From contig JBEBJA010000108.1 of the NCBI GenBank assembly GCA_040080145.1, positions 1 to 64,000 of the forward strand: 64,000 nt of DNA, given 5' to 3'. Source of the stretch: JANXVY01 sp040080145. GTDB taxonomy: Bacteria > Pseudomonadota > Alphaproteobacteria > Rhizobiales > Hyphomicrobiaceae. Numbering within the stretch: position 1 is the stretch's first letter; each line of letters begins with the position of its first letter. The notes below the pieces were generated by a model. It had not been told where the DNA came from. It did not search any database and was given only the letters and a program-made list of their open reading frames with translations. The position numbers were made by a program, and so were the translations under genes. Below, one piece after another: positions 8,559-17,070 of the stretch.

Positions 8559-9016
8559 TTTAGATGACTTTCAGGGGAAACACTGCATTCGGTCGAATGG
8601 GCGGGAGAGGTGGCGATCCACTGGTAGACCATGAAGAGGAGCGACTTGTCGCGTCCATTGGTCGAGAAGGGAACCGATGAACTCAAGATAAAGCCGGATT
8701 TTTCCAGCACGCGGCGCGAGTGCGCATTGTTTGACCGGCACTGCGCCGTTAGTACGCTAAAGCCAAAAGTTGGCGCAACTGCGAGGACCGCTGCTACGGC
8801 GCTGCTTGCAAACCCGCGACCACGAAATTCAGATAGAACCTCATAGCCGATGACGGCATGCGGGGGGCGCGTTCCGACGAAACTGACCCTTCCGACCGGC
8901 TTTGCGCCGCAGCGCATTTCGAATGCACCAACTTTGATCCGGTTTGACAAAGGTGCGACGAGATTTGGAATCCAAACCAAACTCAGCGGGCCGCAGTCGA
9001 TCACGATCTGGTTCAT
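8555..9016 (-). CDS. GNAT-family N-acetyltransferase
   Basis: The 153-aa protein shows the RimJ/RimL-like GNAT pattern: an acetyl-CoA loop in the middle (EFRGRGFASSAVAAVL, residues ~82-97) and the late NAHSRRVLEKSGF motif near residues 115-128. The substrate is unknown. The start ATG at 9016 overlaps the preceding acetyltransferase stop as ATGA, and its own stop overlaps obgE in the same way, so the three genes are translated as a coupled set. Two adjacent GNAT genes between rpmA and obgE look like a diverged tandem duplication. Confidence 0.87.
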   Translation of the reverse strand: MNQIVIDCGPLSLVWIPNLVAPLSNRIKVGAFEMRCGAKPVGRVSFVGTRPPHAVIGYEVLSEFRGRGFASSAVAAVLAVAPTFGFSVLTAQCRSNNAHSRRVLEKSGFILSSSVPFSTNGRDKSLLFMVYQWIATSPAHSTECSVSPESHLK

Positions 9017-9438
9017 GGGTTCACCCCGTTCGTGAGACGGCGATACTTGACGACCGCCAAGGGGAGTCCTGCGGACTCGCACCAATTCAGGCGGGCGGAG
9101 ACGGGCAAAAATCCTGTTTTTTCAAGCACGCGGCGAGAGGCCGTGTTTTCGGCGTAGGCTTGGGCCGACAGCACCGTAAAGCCGTGATGCACATGGGCCG
9201 CTTGGACCACGGCGGCAAGGGCTTCGGTCGCGAAACCGAGGCCGTGAAAGCCAGGCTCCATCTCGTAGCCGATCTCGCCGTTTGCTCGCGATACACTGGT
9301 CATACTGATTGCGCCTACCGACCTTGACTCAAACCACATGTAATAAACGCCACAGCGCCCGCCACCGATCCATTCGAGGGTTTCGATGTCGGGTTCGTAG
9401 GTTAGATGCAGGCGGGGCGTTGCAAGGGCGAGGCTCAT
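9013..9438 (-). CDS. GNAT-family N-acetyltransferase (RimJ/RimL-like)
   Basis: The 141-aa protein starts MSLALATPRLHLTYEPD and carries an acetyl-CoA binding stretch (GFHGLGFATEALAAVV, residues ~62-78) and the terminal NTASRRVLEKTGF motif, both typical of the RimJ/RimL branch of GNAT enzymes. The substrate cannot be read from sequence. It is the first gene after the rpmA terminator and overlaps the next GNAT gene by ATGA, so a promoter probably lies in the short gap at 9439-9477. Confidence 0.87.
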   Translation of the reverse strand: MSLALATPRLHLTYEPDIETLEWIGGGRCGVYYMWFESRSVGAISMTSVSRANGEIGYEMEPGFHGLGFATEALAAVVQAAHVHHGFTVLSAQAYAENTASRRVLEKTGFLPVSARLNWCESAGLPLAVVKYRRLTNGVNP

Positions 9439-9473
9439 GGGCCGATCAAGCTAACTCACTTATTTTCCAACAC

Positions 9474-9503
9474 AAAAGGGGGAGACGGCTGACCGTCTCC
9501 CCC
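9474..9503 (-). terminator. Rho-independent terminator of rplU-rpmA
   Basis: An 11-bp perfect stem (GGGGGAGACGG / CCGTCTCCCCC) closes a CTGA loop at 9478-9503. On the minus strand it is followed by TTTTGTGTT (plus-strand AAAA at 9474-9477). It lies 26 nt past the rpmA stop and separates the ribosomal genes from GNAT-GNAT-obgE. Confidence 0.85.
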
Positions 9504-9528
9504 TGCATTTAGATCGCGGCCTGACTGG

Positions 9529-9813
9529 TTATTCGGCGGCTTTGAGGGTGGCCGGGGCAGCAATCGGGTTCACGTTGATGTAGATGCGGCCGTTGGCGCG
9601 GTGCTTGAACTCGACGGTGCCTTCGACGACGGCGAAGATCGTGTGATCCTTGCCCATGCCGACGCCGGTGCCCGGGTGCCATTGCGTGCCGCGCTGGCGG
9701 CAAATGATGTTGCCGGAAATGACGTGCTCGCTGCCGTAAACCTTGATGCCCAGTCGCTGACTGTGGCTATCGCGGCCGTTCTTGGTAGAGCCGCCGGCCT
9801 TTTTCTGTGCCAT
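9529..9813 (-). CDS. rpmA: 50S ribosomal protein L27
   Basis: L27 lies near the peptidyl-transferase centre of the 50S subunit. The 94-aa sequence starts MAQKKAGGSTKNGRDS and contains GIKVYGSEHV and RQRGTQWHPG, which are hallmarks of the family. The C-terminal tail (APATLKAAE) is a few residues longer than the E. coli form. No N-terminal extension of the type cleaved in Firmicutes is present. It follows rplU by 63 nt and is the last gene before the terminator. Confidence 0.98.
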   Translation of the reverse strand: MAQKKAGGSTKNGRDSHSQRLGIKVYGSEHVISGNIICRQRGTQWHPGTGVGMGKDHTIFAVVEGTVEFKHRANGRIYINVNPIAAPATLKAAE

Positions 9814-9876
9814 GGGTTAATCTCCGTTAGTCTGCGCTCGCCTAAAATTGGCTGCGCGAAGGGGACAAAAGGCGGC

Positions 9877-10194
9877 TCAAGCGCCGGTGATGGACGTGAT
9901 GCGGACCAGCGACAGGTCTTGACGGTGACCCTTCCGGCGGCGCGAATTTTTACGACGGCGCTTCTTGAAGGCGATCAGCTTGGGGCCGCGGGTCTGATCA
10001 ACGAGTTCTGCGGTGACCTTGGCACCTTTGATGAACGGCGCGCCAATCGTGGTGGCTGCACCTTCACCGCCGAGCATCAGCACTTCGCCGAATTCGATGG
10101 TTGCACCCTGTTCGCCCGGCAAGCGCTCGATTTCGAGAAGCTCGTCCTTGGCGACGCGGTACTGCTTTCCGCCTGTCTTGATGACAGCGTACAT
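9877..10194 (-). CDS. rplU: 50S ribosomal protein L21
   Basis: L21 binds 23S rRNA in the 50S subunit. The 105-aa form starting MYAVIKTGGKQYRV at 10194 matches the family start; an upstream in-frame Met adds eleven residues without support. The basic segment FKKRRRKNSRRRKGHRQ at about residues 75-92 is typical. It is the first gene of rplU-rpmA and is divergent from the small ORF at 10252, so its promoter lies in 10195-10300. Confidence 0.97.
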   Translation of the reverse strand: MYAVIKTGGKQYRVAKDELLEIERLPGEQGATIEFGEVLMLGGEGAATTIGAPFIKGAKVTAELVDQTRGPKLIAFKKRRRKNSRRRKGHRQDLSLVRITSITGA

Positions 10195-10251
10195 GGGATA
10201 ATCCTTCATTGCTTTCGTCTCGCGCAATCTCGATGGATTATCACGAACGAA

Positions 10252-10494
10252 ATGTTACCGCGCCCTGTGGCGCCGCAACCGATCGAAACCGGAGCGGACT
10301 TTGGGATGGTCTGGTTTGACCCTGACCTGAGCCTCGGACAGCGCATTGAACGCGGCAACTTTCGCTACCACGCGGACGTCTTATCGCTGCGCGCCTCAAA
10401 GTTGTCAATCGAAGATGACAGAAGAGCCGTCAGCTTTCGAACTTTGTGGCGGCTTTGCCGATGGCCGCCTGCCTCACGAGATTGGGTTGTATGA
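10252..10494 (+). CDS. Candidate small protein, 80 aa, overlapping the next gene
   Basis: An ATG at 10252 opens an 80-codon frame (MLPRPVAPQPIETGADFGM at its start) whose TGA overlaps the ATG of the acid-ceramidase-like gene at 10491 as ATGA. That exact overlap is the junction used in other operons of this window and is the main argument that it is real. It is acidic in the middle and Arg/Trp-rich at the end. No ribosome-binding site is obvious and I recognise no family, so a chance frame remains possible. Confidence 0.4.
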   Translation: MLPRPVAPQPIETGADFGMVWFDPDLSLGQRIERGNFRYHADVLSLRASKLSIEDDRRAVSFRTLWRLCRWPPASRDWVV

Positions 10495-11534
10495 TCAGCG
10501 CTACCGACAAGCGAAGTCACCTTACGCGAAGCAGGACATCGAAGCCGGCAATTCCGGTGCTCGACACGGGTGCTTCGTTTCCGCTTGAAACGCTCACTGC
10601 GGACCCGCAACGCGCGCACCTGCTGTTTGATGCGGCGACCCACCGGATACCGGCCAGGGCGCTCAGCATGCTCGATGCCGTGTCGCGGCGGTGGCTCGTC
10701 AAATGGGATAACGCGCACCTCGGCGAGATCGACGAGGTCGCACGGCAAATTGGCCGACCGGGTACGCATTTTCTGTCGGTGCATTACGAATGGGCGTGCA
10801 CCTGCATCGTCAAGCCGGCCGAGGACGGCGACACAGCACGGCTGGTTCGCGTACTGGACTGGCGGACTTCGGGGCTAGGCCGCTACGTGATGGCGGCCCG
10901 GGTCGCTGGTCCCGCCGGGCGGTATGTGACACTGACTTGGCCTGGATATACCGGCGTAATCCAAGGCATGGCGCCGGGGCGGTTTTCCGGTGCTCTTAAT
11001 CAGGCGCCGATGCGGTTCACGGCTGGGATAATGCCGGTCGACTGGGTCGTGGGCCGCGCCAAGCTATGGCAGACACCGCATCCAACGGCGGCGCACGTCA
11101 TGCGGCGGGCATTCGATACCGCGCAGAGCTTTGCCGAAGCCAAAGAGATTTTAGCCACAGCCCCCATCGCAGCGCCGGCGATTTTTTCGCTGGCTGGCCT
11201 CCATGCGGACGAGACCTGCGTGATCGAGCGGACGGAGACGGCGGCGCGCATTTATGAGGGCGAGGCGGTCGCTGCGAACCATTGGCAACCGGAGACGCCG
11301 GGCAGTTACGTCTGGCGGGGTCGGTCACGCGGGGTCGACAGCAAGGGCCGCGCGGCCATGATGCCCGGTCTTGAAGCCAAGCTGGACCCGGATTTTTCAT
11401 GGGCGAAGTGGCCGGTCCTCAATTCGCATACGCGCCTCATCATGGTTGCGGATGCGGCCCAGGGACGGCTTGTCGCACAGGGCTTTGAGGCCGGGGAACC
11501 GGCCACGGAACCGCTGGAGCTGACAGTTCAATAG
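10491..11534 (+). CDS. Acid-ceramidase-like N-terminal-nucleophile hydrolase
   Basis: The 347-aa protein resembles the linear-amide C-N hydrolases, a group that includes acid ceramidase and N-acylethanolamine amidase. The ACTCIV segment places the presumed nucleophile at Cys103. VRVLDW follows with Asp123, and WPGYTGVIQGMAPGRFS then ALNQ near residues 146-170 matches the strongly conserved core of the family. In relatives the chain is cut just before the Cys to free its amino group; that is assumed here. No signal peptide is visible, so it may be cytoplasmic. The start is supported by the ATGA overlap. The amide substrate is unknown. Confidence 0.75.
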   Translation: MISATDKRSHLTRSRTSKPAIPVLDTGASFPLETLTADPQRAHLLFDAATHRIPARALSMLDAVSRRWLVKWDNAHLGEIDEVARQIGRPGTHFLSVHYEWACTCIVKPAEDGDTARLVRVLDWRTSGLGRYVMAARVAGPAGRYVTLTWPGYTGVIQGMAPGRFSGALNQAPMRFTAGIMPVDWVVGRAKLWQTPHPTAAHVMRRAFDTAQSFAEAKEILATAPIAAPAIFSLAGLHADETCVIERTETAARIYEGEAVAANHWQPETPGSYVWRGRSRGVDSKGRAAMMPGLEAKLDPDFSWAKWPVLNSHTRLIMVADAAQGRLVAQGFEAGEPATEPLELTVQ

Positions 11535-11684
11535 GATAGCGAGCGATGTTGCGAAGCGCTCGACTAGCAGACGCGGCCACAGCCTGCCAAAAATTCGCAT
11601 ACCGAGGATGTTCGTCACGCATTCTACTGGCGGAACGTCCCGGACTTAACTAAGTTTGCGCACCATTTGCTGGAGAATAGATTG

Positions 11685-13712
11685 ATGCCGTGTGATTTTG
11701 CCTTGCGCCGTTTAGGGGCTGTGTTGACGAGCAGTGCGATTGCGCTATGGGTCGCCGTGCCGATGGCGATTGCGCAGAATGCTGCGCCTGCCTCCCCTGC
11801 TGCGGTTGAGGCCGTTGCACCTTCGTCAACGCCGGTCGCCGTCGCCGCCGTTGAAAGTCCGGCTATGGCTGTACCCGTTGCGCCGTCAGTCGAGCAGTTG
11901 ACGCCGGGGGAAACACCGGCTGCCGTTGCCGCCGAACCGCCGCCTCCGCCCGCGCCTATCGTCACGGCAGCGCCCGCCGTTATCGCACCCGTCACCGATC
12001 CTGTCGAACTTGCCGTCCGCGAACGCCTTGCCAAGCCAATCGCTGGTGTCGACAAGGCCGACATGGCCGCACTCGTCGCCTTTTATGCGGCACGTACGCA
12101 GGGGCCGGTGTGGACCAAGGACGGCCAGTTCACCGCTCCCGCTCAATCCGTCATGACGGCTCTGCGCCGCGCTAACGACTGGGGCCTTGATGCCAAAGCG
12201 TTCGTGCTGCCCACCATTTCTGCTGGGGCTGATACGGCAGCGCTTGCCGACGTGGAAATTCAGCTGGCAACTGCAATTCTGAAATATGCGCGCCAGGCAA
12301 GTGGTGGCCGGGTCGACCCGTCGTCGCTCAGCCGATTCAACGACCTTCGCGGCACGTTTGCCAATCCGGCGGCTGTGTTGACCGGTATTGCGACGGCCGC
12401 CAAGCCGGACGTGTATCTCGAAGGGCTGCATCCCCAGCATCCGCAATTCCAGAAGCTGCATGAGGCGCTTGTCAAAGCGCTGCACGGCGGACCACATAAG
12501 GCTGAAGCGGCTTCTGAACCTGCAAAGCTGGCACTGGCGGCTGGTCCCGACATCAAACCGGGTGCCAAGCATGACGACATCGCGCTGATCCGTACGCATC
12601 TGGGCGTTGCCGCGACGGCTGGCAGCGAAACGACTTATGACAAGCCGCTCGTCGCGGCCGTCAAAGCGTTTCAGGAAGAGCGCGGACTCAAGGTCAACGG
12701 CATCATCTCGGCTGCCACGCGCACCGCCTTGAACGGCGGCGACGCAAAGAAGAAACAGGCTGCCGCCGACCCGGCCAAGGAGGTCGAGCGGATCGCGCTC
12801 AACATGGAACGGTGGCGCTGGATGCCCGTCGACATGGGCCGGTTCCACATTCTCAACAATGTGCCCGAAATGACCACGCGCGTGTTCAAAGACGGCCAGA
12901 TCATTCATCAGGAGAAGATCATTGTCGGCAAGACGAATACGCCGACGTCCCTGTTCTCCGCCAACATGCAGTTCGTTATCTTCCACCCCGAGTGGGGCGT
13001 TCCCGACAGTATCAAGCTCAAGGAAATTCTGCCGTCGCTGAAGCGCAAGACCGCCTCTGAAGACAGCTTCTTCGGGTTAGGACCAACGGTTTCGGACACC
13101 CGCGTGCTGAAGAAGCATAACCTCCGGGTCAGCCAGAACGGTCGGGTGGTGGACGCCAGCCAGATCGACTGGACCAAAGCCGACCCTCGCGCCTACTCGT
13201 TCATTCAGCCAGCAGGCGGCACCAACGTGCTCGGCGTCGTCAAGTTCCGCTTCCCCAACCGTCACGACATCTACATGCACGACACACCACAACGCGATCT
13301 GTTCTCGCAGAGCGTCCGGGCGTTCAGCCACGGTTGCATGCGCGTGAACAATCCGCGCCGCCTCGCCGAAGTGATCCTCGCCGAAGATCGCGGATGGTCG
13401 GCTGAGAAGGTCGGCAGCGCGCTCGCTGGCGGTTCGCAGGAAGTGAAGATGGAGCGTCCGTTCCCGGTGCATGTCGGCTATTTCACCGCGCGCGTCGATG
13501 AGGATGGCAAGTTGCGGACGTTCGCGGACTTGTATGGCCATGACTCCAAGCTCGCGTCCGCACTGGCGGGCAAACCCGTGCGCCTTGAAGACCCAGCGGC
13601 GGCGAGCGGCTCCGAACCGGTGGCGCAAGCACCGAAGCCCAAGAAGGGTGCGCAGCCGGTCAAGCAGGAAGCCAGCCTCGGCGACGTGCTCAACGGGCTG
13701 TTTGGGAACTGA
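11685..13712 (+). CDS. L,D-transpeptidase (YcbB/LdtD-like), periplasmic
   Basis: L,D-transpeptidases make 3-3 cross-links in peptidoglycan. The 675-aa protein has a signal peptide (hydrophobic stretch to about residue 30, ending MAIAQNAAP), an Ala/Pro-rich linker to about residue 105, a scaffold domain, a peptidoglycan-binding domain near residues 285-350 and a YkuD catalytic domain. The active site SHGCMRVNNP is near residue 550, with YMHDTP upstream. GGAG at 11672-11675 lies 9 nt before the ATG at 11685. The C-terminus is basic and Pro-rich. It is monocistronic. Confidence 0.94.
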   Translation: MPCDFALRRLGAVLTSSAIALWVAVPMAIAQNAAPASPAAVEAVAPSSTPVAVAAVESPAMAVPVAPSVEQLTPGETPAAVAAEPPPPPAPIVTAAPAVIAPVTDPVELAVRERLAKPIAGVDKADMAALVAFYAARTQGPVWTKDGQFTAPAQSVMTALRRANDWGLDAKAFVLPTISAGADTAALADVEIQLATAILKYARQASGGRVDPSSLSRFNDLRGTFANPAAVLTGIATAAKPDVYLEGLHPQHPQFQKLHEALVKALHGGPHKAEAASEPAKLALAAGPDIKPGAKHDDIALIRTHLGVAATAGSETTYDKPLVAAVKAFQEERGLKVNGIISAATRTALNGGDAKKKQAAADPAKEVERIALNMERWRWMPVDMGRFHILNNVPEMTTRVFKDGQIIHQEKIIVGKTNTPTSLFSANMQFVIFHPEWGVPDSIKLKEILPSLKRKTASEDSFFGLGPTVSDTRVLKKHNLRVSQNGRVVDASQIDWTKADPRAYSFIQPAGGTNVLGVVKFRFPNRHDIYMHDTPQRDLFSQSVRAFSHGCMRVNNPRRLAEVILAEDRGWSAEKVGSALAGGSQEVKMERPFPVHVGYFTARVDEDGKLRTFADLYGHDSKLASALAGKPVRLEDPAAASGSEPVAQAPKPKKGAQPVKQEASLGDVLNGLFGN

Positions 13713-14010
13713 GGCTTTCGCCCCAACTATTGTCGTCCTCGGGCTTGTCCCACGCCGGTTCGGTTTAATTTTATGTCGCCCCATTGTTTCCCCGGACGGC
13801 CCCTGCACTTGGCCGGTCCGGGGCCTTCACCTGCATGAGAGTGGTAAAGGTCCCGGATCAGCGCAGCGCGGGAGGGCGCACTTGTCCGGGAAATCAGTGG
13901 TAGGGAATTGCGTGTCCTGCCGGCAAGGCACGGCTGAAGTTGCGTGCCAACCCATCGCAGTACAGCCGTGGGTCACGCCCGAGGATTACAAATTATCGGG
14001 CAATGCGCAG
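13713..14010. other. Intergenic region with a palindrome after the L,D-transpeptidase gene
   Basis: No gene is supported. A hairpin at 13790-13823 pairs CCCCGGACGGCC with GGCCGGTCCGGGG, and a GTCCCGGATCAGCGCAGCGC stretch near 13850 resembles common short alphaproteobacterial intergenic elements. The flanking genes are convergent, so these structures may shape both transcript ends. There is no T-run. Confidence 0.6.
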
Positions 14011-14655
14011 CTACACCCGCCAGACTGCGGTCTTCTTGATGAGAGCGTCCTCGAGTTCGCGGGTCACGGCGACTTGGTACTCGGCGGCGAGCGTGAAGCG
14101 GCCTTTGGGGAAATAGTTGCGCTGCGGGTCGCCGATCAGGACCAGAGCACCGGCCTTCGCGGCGGTCTCGATGAAGACCAGCACCGCATCAGCCAACTGG
14201 CGTTCGTAGAATAGATCGCCGACCAGGATGACGTCGAAGTCGGCCGGGGGGGCTGTGAGCAGGTCTTGCGCAGTGGTATCGACGGATACGGCGTTTTCGG
14301 CGGCGTTGATGGTGGTCGCTTCAAGCGCGATTGCGTCGATATCGGCAGCGAGGACGTGGGCGGCACCTGCCTTCATGGCGGCGATGGCCGTGAGGCCCGA
14401 GCCTGCACCAAGATCGAGCACGCGCTGGTCTTTGAATAGCGCGGGATTGTCGAGGATGTAGCGCGCGAGTGCCTGCCCGCCCGCCCAGGCGAATGCCCAA
14501 TACGGCGGCGGGACGTTCATTTGCCCCAGCTCCTCCTCCGTCTTTTGCCAGATCGGCACGCTCTCCTCAGCGAGGTGCAAGCGGATTTCAGGCACGAGAG
14601 GTGGCGTCAGAACGCGGGTGTTAGCACGGATAAAGGCGGGAGCGTTGAGCATCAT
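14011..14655 (-). CDS. SAM-dependent methyltransferase (PrmA/ETFB-KMT-like)
   Basis: The 214-aa protein is a class I methyltransferase. Motif I is VLDLGAGSGLTAIAA near residues 78-92, followed by an acidic loop end (LAADID). The YWAFAWAGGQALARYIL segment just before motif I and the VGDLFYE post-motif are typical of the group that includes protein-lysine methyltransferases such as the ETF-beta enzyme and PrmA. The likely substrate is therefore a protein, but the target is not proven. The ATG at 14655 is preferred to an in-frame TTG at 14676. Confidence 0.85.
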   Translation of the reverse strand: MMLNAPAFIRANTRVLTPPLVPEIRLHLAEESVPIWQKTEEELGQMNVPPPYWAFAWAGGQALARYILDNPALFKDQRVLDLGAGSGLTAIAAMKAGAAHVLAADIDAIALEATTINAAENAVSVDTTAQDLLTAPPADFDVILVGDLFYERQLADAVLVFIETAAKAGALVLIGDPQRNYFPKGRFTLAAEYQVAVTRELEDALIKKTAVWRV

Positions 14656-14750
14656 GGGGGTGCCATAGCTGGCCAACGTATTCTAGGCCAGAAGTTCTTT
14701 CTGCGGACCCGAACCTGCATTCAAAGACGTTTGAGGAGAAACCCTGGATC

Positions 14751-16601
14751 ATGCAATGCTCTTTGAGCGACCATTATTCGAGTCGGGGCACGGCAGGGGG
14801 CAGAATGTCTAGACGGCAAGACAAGCAGACGACCAGAGACAATGCCGTCAAACAAATCGCGGACGACTTATGTGCGCAAAGTGCCAGTGATGAGGCTGCC
14901 ACCTTTTTGATCGGTGCAGGGTTGTCGGTCACCGCAGGCATCCCCCTTGCGCCTGCGCTTGTCATACATGCAATCAAGACTTTTCCTAACCTATGCCAAG
15001 GAATTGCGCCAAACCAACCGGGCGCGTACGGCGCGATGATGTCAAAGCTGACGCCAAAGCAACGCCGGGCCATGTTGAAACCTCACATAGACAAGGCCAA
15101 GTTGAACTGGGGTCATATCGCGTTGGCAAGCTTAATGGCCGAACGGTATGTCGGGCGGGTCATGTCGGTTAATTTCGACCCGGTGCTGGCTCGTGCGTGC
15201 GGTTTACTGGGGCTTTATCCGGCTATTTACGATTTTGGCGCAGCGCCGGCAAGCAACGTCAAGGATCTCGCCGAGCCTGCAATTATACACCTGCACGGGC
15301 AGAGTTCAGGCTTTGTGCAACTCAATGCGGGCGGGGATACTGCGGCACACGTCTCCAAACTAAAACCGGTCATTACGGCCAGCATCCAAAACCGGCTACT
15401 AGTTGTCATTGGATATTCCGGTCATAGTGACGGCGTGGTGGATGCGCTTTCTTCCGCGTACGATGACCACACCCGGCTTTACTGGGTTGACATCGCTGAA
15501 ACGCCCTCTCAGACGGTTTCCGATTTCCTTACTGGGAAACCCTACGCGCATTTTGTCGGCGGCGCGGATGCGGATCGGTTTTTACTCGACTTGGTGCAGG
15601 AAGTGGCGCGGCGCAAAGAGATGAACTGGACACCAAAGGTCTTTCACGATCCGATTGGGCATTTACTGGATGGCATGCGTCCTGTTGCTGATTTTCCTGT
15701 AACCAGTAAGGATACCGACGACATTCTGAAAAGCTGGCGCGAGAACATGGCGCTAATGAAGACTTATCACGACACTGAATTCAGCGAAGGACGTCGCGTT
15801 GAAACATTGCAGATTCAGGGCGATGCTGAACAACTGCGAGTTGAGACCGCTCAAAGATCAAACACCCCGAACCCGGCACTCATTCGGGCCGCGTATTGGG
15901 ATGAAGTTGAGCGAGCTGATATTGCAGGCGATGTCGCTAAGGGGAGTCTTGACGATGCACCGCGCTTGTTCCGAGTCGCAATAGAAGGATACGAGCGCGC
16001 GATTAACCTAGTTCCAGATCCGCACGAAGCCCTAAATAACTGGGGCACGGTTCTCTCCGACATGGCTCTCCGCGAATCGGGCACAGCGTCGCTTCAACTA
16101 CTCGGAGAAGCTCGAATTAAGTATGAGGCTGCTCTGTCTCTTGTCCCTCAACATGTGAACGCTCTTCAGAACCTGGGAAATGTGCTGGGGCGAATGGGCG
16201 TTATTTTAAAAGGAGCCGATGGTGAGAACTTACTCCTGGAAGCTCGCACTAGACTTGAGGCCGCGCTTGAGATTGAGCCATTTCACGAAAATGCGCTCAA
16301 CAATTGGGGAGCAGTACTTTTGGCCTTAGCACGCGAAACGGATGGGTCCAAGCGGCAGGAGTTACTCAAGCAGGCTGATTCTAGGTTGATGGCGTGTGAC
16401 GAATTTTCTCCAGGAATTGGCAGTTACCCACTTGCCTGCATTAGAGCTTACACTGGCCAACTCGAAGAATGTCGCAGATATCTACTTCGAGCAGATGAAT
16501 ATGACTTACTTCCGGAACGCAGCTTTCTTGAAAAGGATACTGACCTTGACAGTGTCCGTGGATTGCCTTGGTTTGCCGAAATTCTCGCGTTAGCAAAATG
16601 A
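14751..16601 (+). CDS. SIR2-domain protein with C-terminal TPR repeats; candidate antiphage NADase
   Basis: The 616-aa protein has an N-terminal SIR2-like domain (residues ~45-310) and a C-terminal TPR-like region (~385-560). The NAD-binding GAGLSVTAGIP is at 55-65, NFD at 141-143 and HLHG at 180-183, so the Asn and His equivalent to NADase residues in defence sirtuins are present. VVIGYSGHSD follows near 225. The TPR part has three long repeats with the pattern ALNNWG..L...A. SIR2 plus repeat-array proteins include several abortive-infection NADases; that role is inferred. Local GC is lower than in neighbours (27 of 60 at 16201-16260). The ATG at 14751 has GAGGAG 12 nt upstream; an alternative is 14805. 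Its end overlaps the EVE gene by 12 nt. Confidence 0.85.
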   Translation: MQCSLSDHYSSRGTAGGRMSRRQDKQTTRDNAVKQIADDLCAQSASDEAATFLIGAGLSVTAGIPLAPALVIHAIKTFPNLCQGIAPNQPGAYGAMMSKLTPKQRRAMLKPHIDKAKLNWGHIALASLMAERYVGRVMSVNFDPVLARACGLLGLYPAIYDFGAAPASNVKDLAEPAIIHLHGQSSGFVQLNAGGDTAAHVSKLKPVITASIQNRLLVVIGYSGHSDGVVDALSSAYDDHTRLYWVDIAETPSQTVSDFLTGKPYAHFVGGADADRFLLDLVQEVARRKEMNWTPKVFHDPIGHLLDGMRPVADFPVTSKDTDDILKSWRENMALMKTYHDTEFSEGRRVETLQIQGDAEQLRVETAQRSNTPNPALIRAAYWDEVERADIAGDVAKGSLDDAPRLFRVAIEGYERAINLVPDPHEALNNWGTVLSDMALRESGTASLQLLGEARIKYEAALSLVPQHVNALQNLGNVLGRMGVILKGADGENLLLEARTRLEAALEIEPFHENALNNWGAVLLALARETDGSKRQELLKQADSRLMACDEFSPGIGSYPLACIRAYTGQLEECRRYLLRADEYDLLPERSFLEKDTDLDSVRGLPWFAEILALAK

Positions 16602-17063
16602 TTTGATCTTGAGCTTCTTTTGATCCAGCCCGCTCATTTTGCAGATCAGTTTCCATTCAGAGGGGCGGACGGGCTGGACGGACAGGCGCATGGATTTGAC
16701 GAGGGCCATTTCGGCAAGGGCCGGGGTTTGCTTGACTTGCGCGAGTGAGACGGGCCGGGGGAGGTCGCACACCGCTTCGACGTCGACGCAGTCCCATTTG
16801 CCGGTGCCGTCTGACGGGTCGGGATGGGCATTGGCGATGATGCGGACGACGCCGACGATCTCTAGCCCATCGTTGGAGTGGTAAAAGAAAGCGAGGTCGC
16901 CCTTGTTCATGGCGCGCATGTTGTTGCGGGCGAGGTAATTGCGCACCCCGGTCCACGGCTCGCCCTTCGCGCCGCGCGACTTCTGCTGGTCCCACGAGAA
17001 GGCGTCGGGTTCGGATTTCAGCAGCCAGTAGCCGGTCGAGATGATGGGGGCGGGGGTTTTCAT
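16590..17063 (-). CDS. EVE-domain protein (Thy28-like)
   Basis: The 157-aa protein is a stand-alone EVE domain, related to YTH/PUA folds that bind modified bases. The opening GYWLLKSEPDAFSW and the GVRNYLARNNMRAMNKGDLAFFYHS core (given here as two adjoining pieces, residues 39-50 and 51-63) are characteristic. Such proteins are widespread and mostly uncharacterised; EVE domains also occur in restriction contexts. It is convergent with the SIR2-TPR gene and overlaps its last 12 nt. GTGAGA precedes the ATG at 17063. Whether it works with the SIR2 gene is not shown by sequence. Confidence 0.92.
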   Translation of the reverse strand: MKTPAPIISTGYWLLKSEPDAFSWDQQKSRGAKGEPWTGVRNYLARNNMRAMNKGDLAFFYHSNDGLEIVGVVRIIANAHPDPSDGTGKWDCVDVEAVCDLPRPVSLAQVKQTPALAEMALVKSMRLSVQPVRPSEWKLICKMSGLDQKKLKIKSFC

Positions 17064-17070
17064 ATTCTCA

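Noticed and set aside
9601..10251. Extension of the 10252 small ORF upstream through rpmA and rplU
   Set aside because: It runs antisense across two certain ribosomal protein genes; only the part from 10252 onward is intergenic.
4189..16601. A SIR2-HerA defence pair made of the DUF853 ATPase and the SIR2-TPR protein
   Set aside because: The two genes are more than 9 kb apart with housekeeping genes between them, and the ATPase is of the widespread DUF853 type.
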